Assembly: GCA_036874045.1 (NCBI GenBank)
Contig: CM072335.1
Location: forward strand, 2,686,001 to 2,750,000
Direction of reading: 5' to 3'
Length of the DNA: 64,000 nucleotides
Source: Cymodocea nodosa
Taxonomy: Eukaryota; Streptophyta; Magnoliopsida; Alismatales; Cymodoceaceae
Position numbers and translations under genes: made by a program
In this document: one piece after another, positions 63,245-64,000 of the stretch
Layout: each line of letters begins with the position of its first letter
Position numbering within the stretch: the stretch's first letter is position 1
Notes under the pieces: model-generated
What the model saw: only the letters and a program-made list of their open reading frames with translations
What the model was told of the DNA's origin: nothing
The model's database searches: none

Positions 63245-64000
63245 CCACATGGTTTTGTACGTACCAGATTTTTCATCTTCCACCATTCTTTTTCAATTTT
63301 CAGCAGGAATTCGGGGAATATTTTCTCCCATTCATCTTTACTATTTGTGGTGACGCATACATATATATTTAATATTAATATCGATATCTTAGAATGTAGT
63401 AGATTATGAAGTTGAAAGTAATTAAGTGGAAGATGGATGGTTTTCTACCTGTTCAGGTATTAAAATGAATGAGTTATAGAAGTTGAAAGTAATAAAGTGC
63501 TGGGTGGGCACCTGCTTAATGTAAATGATTGCTTACGGATGATTCTTTTTTCTTTGAGCATGTACTGGGAGCTCTCTCACAGATCCAAACGGGAACTCCA
63601 TAATGCACGCCATGTGCTTTTGTGTTTTTTTCTCCTTCTTTTGTTTTTCCCGTGTGTTTTGAGAAGAAGCACCGGCTCCACTCGTACGTTGCAGCGTGGG
63701 GGGCATTAACTCCGCGTTCTTACGTCTGTGATTGCCGAAGATGCATTCGGCTTGACTTGCGTGCTTTGCCGACACCATCAGCAATATTCTTTCACCTTAC
63801 AAGAGCATCTTTGAGTAGAGAAAATCATGATCTGAAATTCGAGTAAAAATATCAAGATGACGCAACGGCTTGGCCTGCTATTGGATTTTGATTAATTTTC
63901 ATACATGACTCACACCAAACAGAAGGTAGGGAGCGGAACATCCCGACAAGTAAATAGGTAATTACCAAAATCGATCAGTTGCACTTCCCAACCCGGTCAA
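63245..64000. other. 3' flank of the TBL gene
   Basis: This is 3' UTR and downstream sequence. Two short copies of 'gaagttgaaagtaat.aagtg' lie at about 63407 and 63480. I see no gene up to the window edge. Confidence 0.5.

Noticed and set aside
62256..63286. Long minus-strand open frames opposite the TBL gene
   Set aside because: They are antisense shadows of GC-rich codons. The plus strand carries the full TBL domain set with consistent splice sites.
1..64000. CRISPR arrays, bacterial operons or ribosome binding sites
   Set aside because: The window is clearly plant nuclear DNA with spliced genes. The tandem repeats seen have no spacer architecture.

Overview
This is nuclear DNA of a flowering plant. 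The genes have many GT-AG introns, the intergenic DNA is very AT-rich, there are degenerate plant LTR and LINE retroelements, and the gene set includes trichome-birefringence-like, SUO, RH22 and REBELOTE-type genes found only in plants. First exons and the whole TBL gene are strongly GC-rich against AT-rich introns, a gradient typical of monocots. I infer a monocot, outside the grasses as a guess; the species cannot be named from the sequence. I found no prokaryotic, viral or CRISPR features.

Eight protein-coding loci are supported, and their exons were joined by hand so that every splice phase closes. (1) The 3' five exons of a CREG/pyridoxamine-phosphate-oxidase-like gene (2271-4934, +; first exon outside the window). 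(2) A seven-blade RCC1-repeat gene (6248-11201, -). (3) A divergently arranged ASCC2-like CUE-domain gene (11660-20251, +). (4) A small secreted LysM gene (22093-22374, -). (5) The plastid DEAD-box helicase RH22 (23636-33513, -). (6) A Noc2/REBELOTE-like nucleolar gene (36363-43326, -). (7) A SUO-like BAH/TFIIS-N gene (47786-55423, +). (8) A TBL polysaccharide O-acetyltransferase (61465-63244, +).

The introns hold the mobile DNA. The ASCC2-like gene carries an internally deleted Ty1/copia relic, a LINE fragment and a complete 1.6-kb TRIM-type element with LTRs, primer-binding site and 5-bp target duplication. RH22 carries a LINE relic in the sense orientation and an intronic ~180-bp tandem repeat. 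Between 43.3 and 47.8 kb and between 57.3 and 61.4 kb the sequence is AT-rich with no gene that I can support.

The most striking observation is in the SUO-like gene. A 1.93-kb sequence with TG...CA ends and a perfect 5-bp duplication (AAATA), which looks like a solo LTR, sits inside the exon coding for the BAH domain. Removing it with one copy of the duplication restores the conserved BAH reading frame exactly. As it stands the frame is cut, yet a 1,447-codon downstream exon is fully open. This suggests a young insertion allele, an N-terminally truncated product, or unusual splicing.

The genes do not form a pathway. They act in plastid ribosome assembly (RH22), nucleolar ribosome biogenesis (Noc2 family), small-RNA/translation or chromatin work (SUO), ubiquitin-linked work (CUE) and cell-wall acetylation (TBL).
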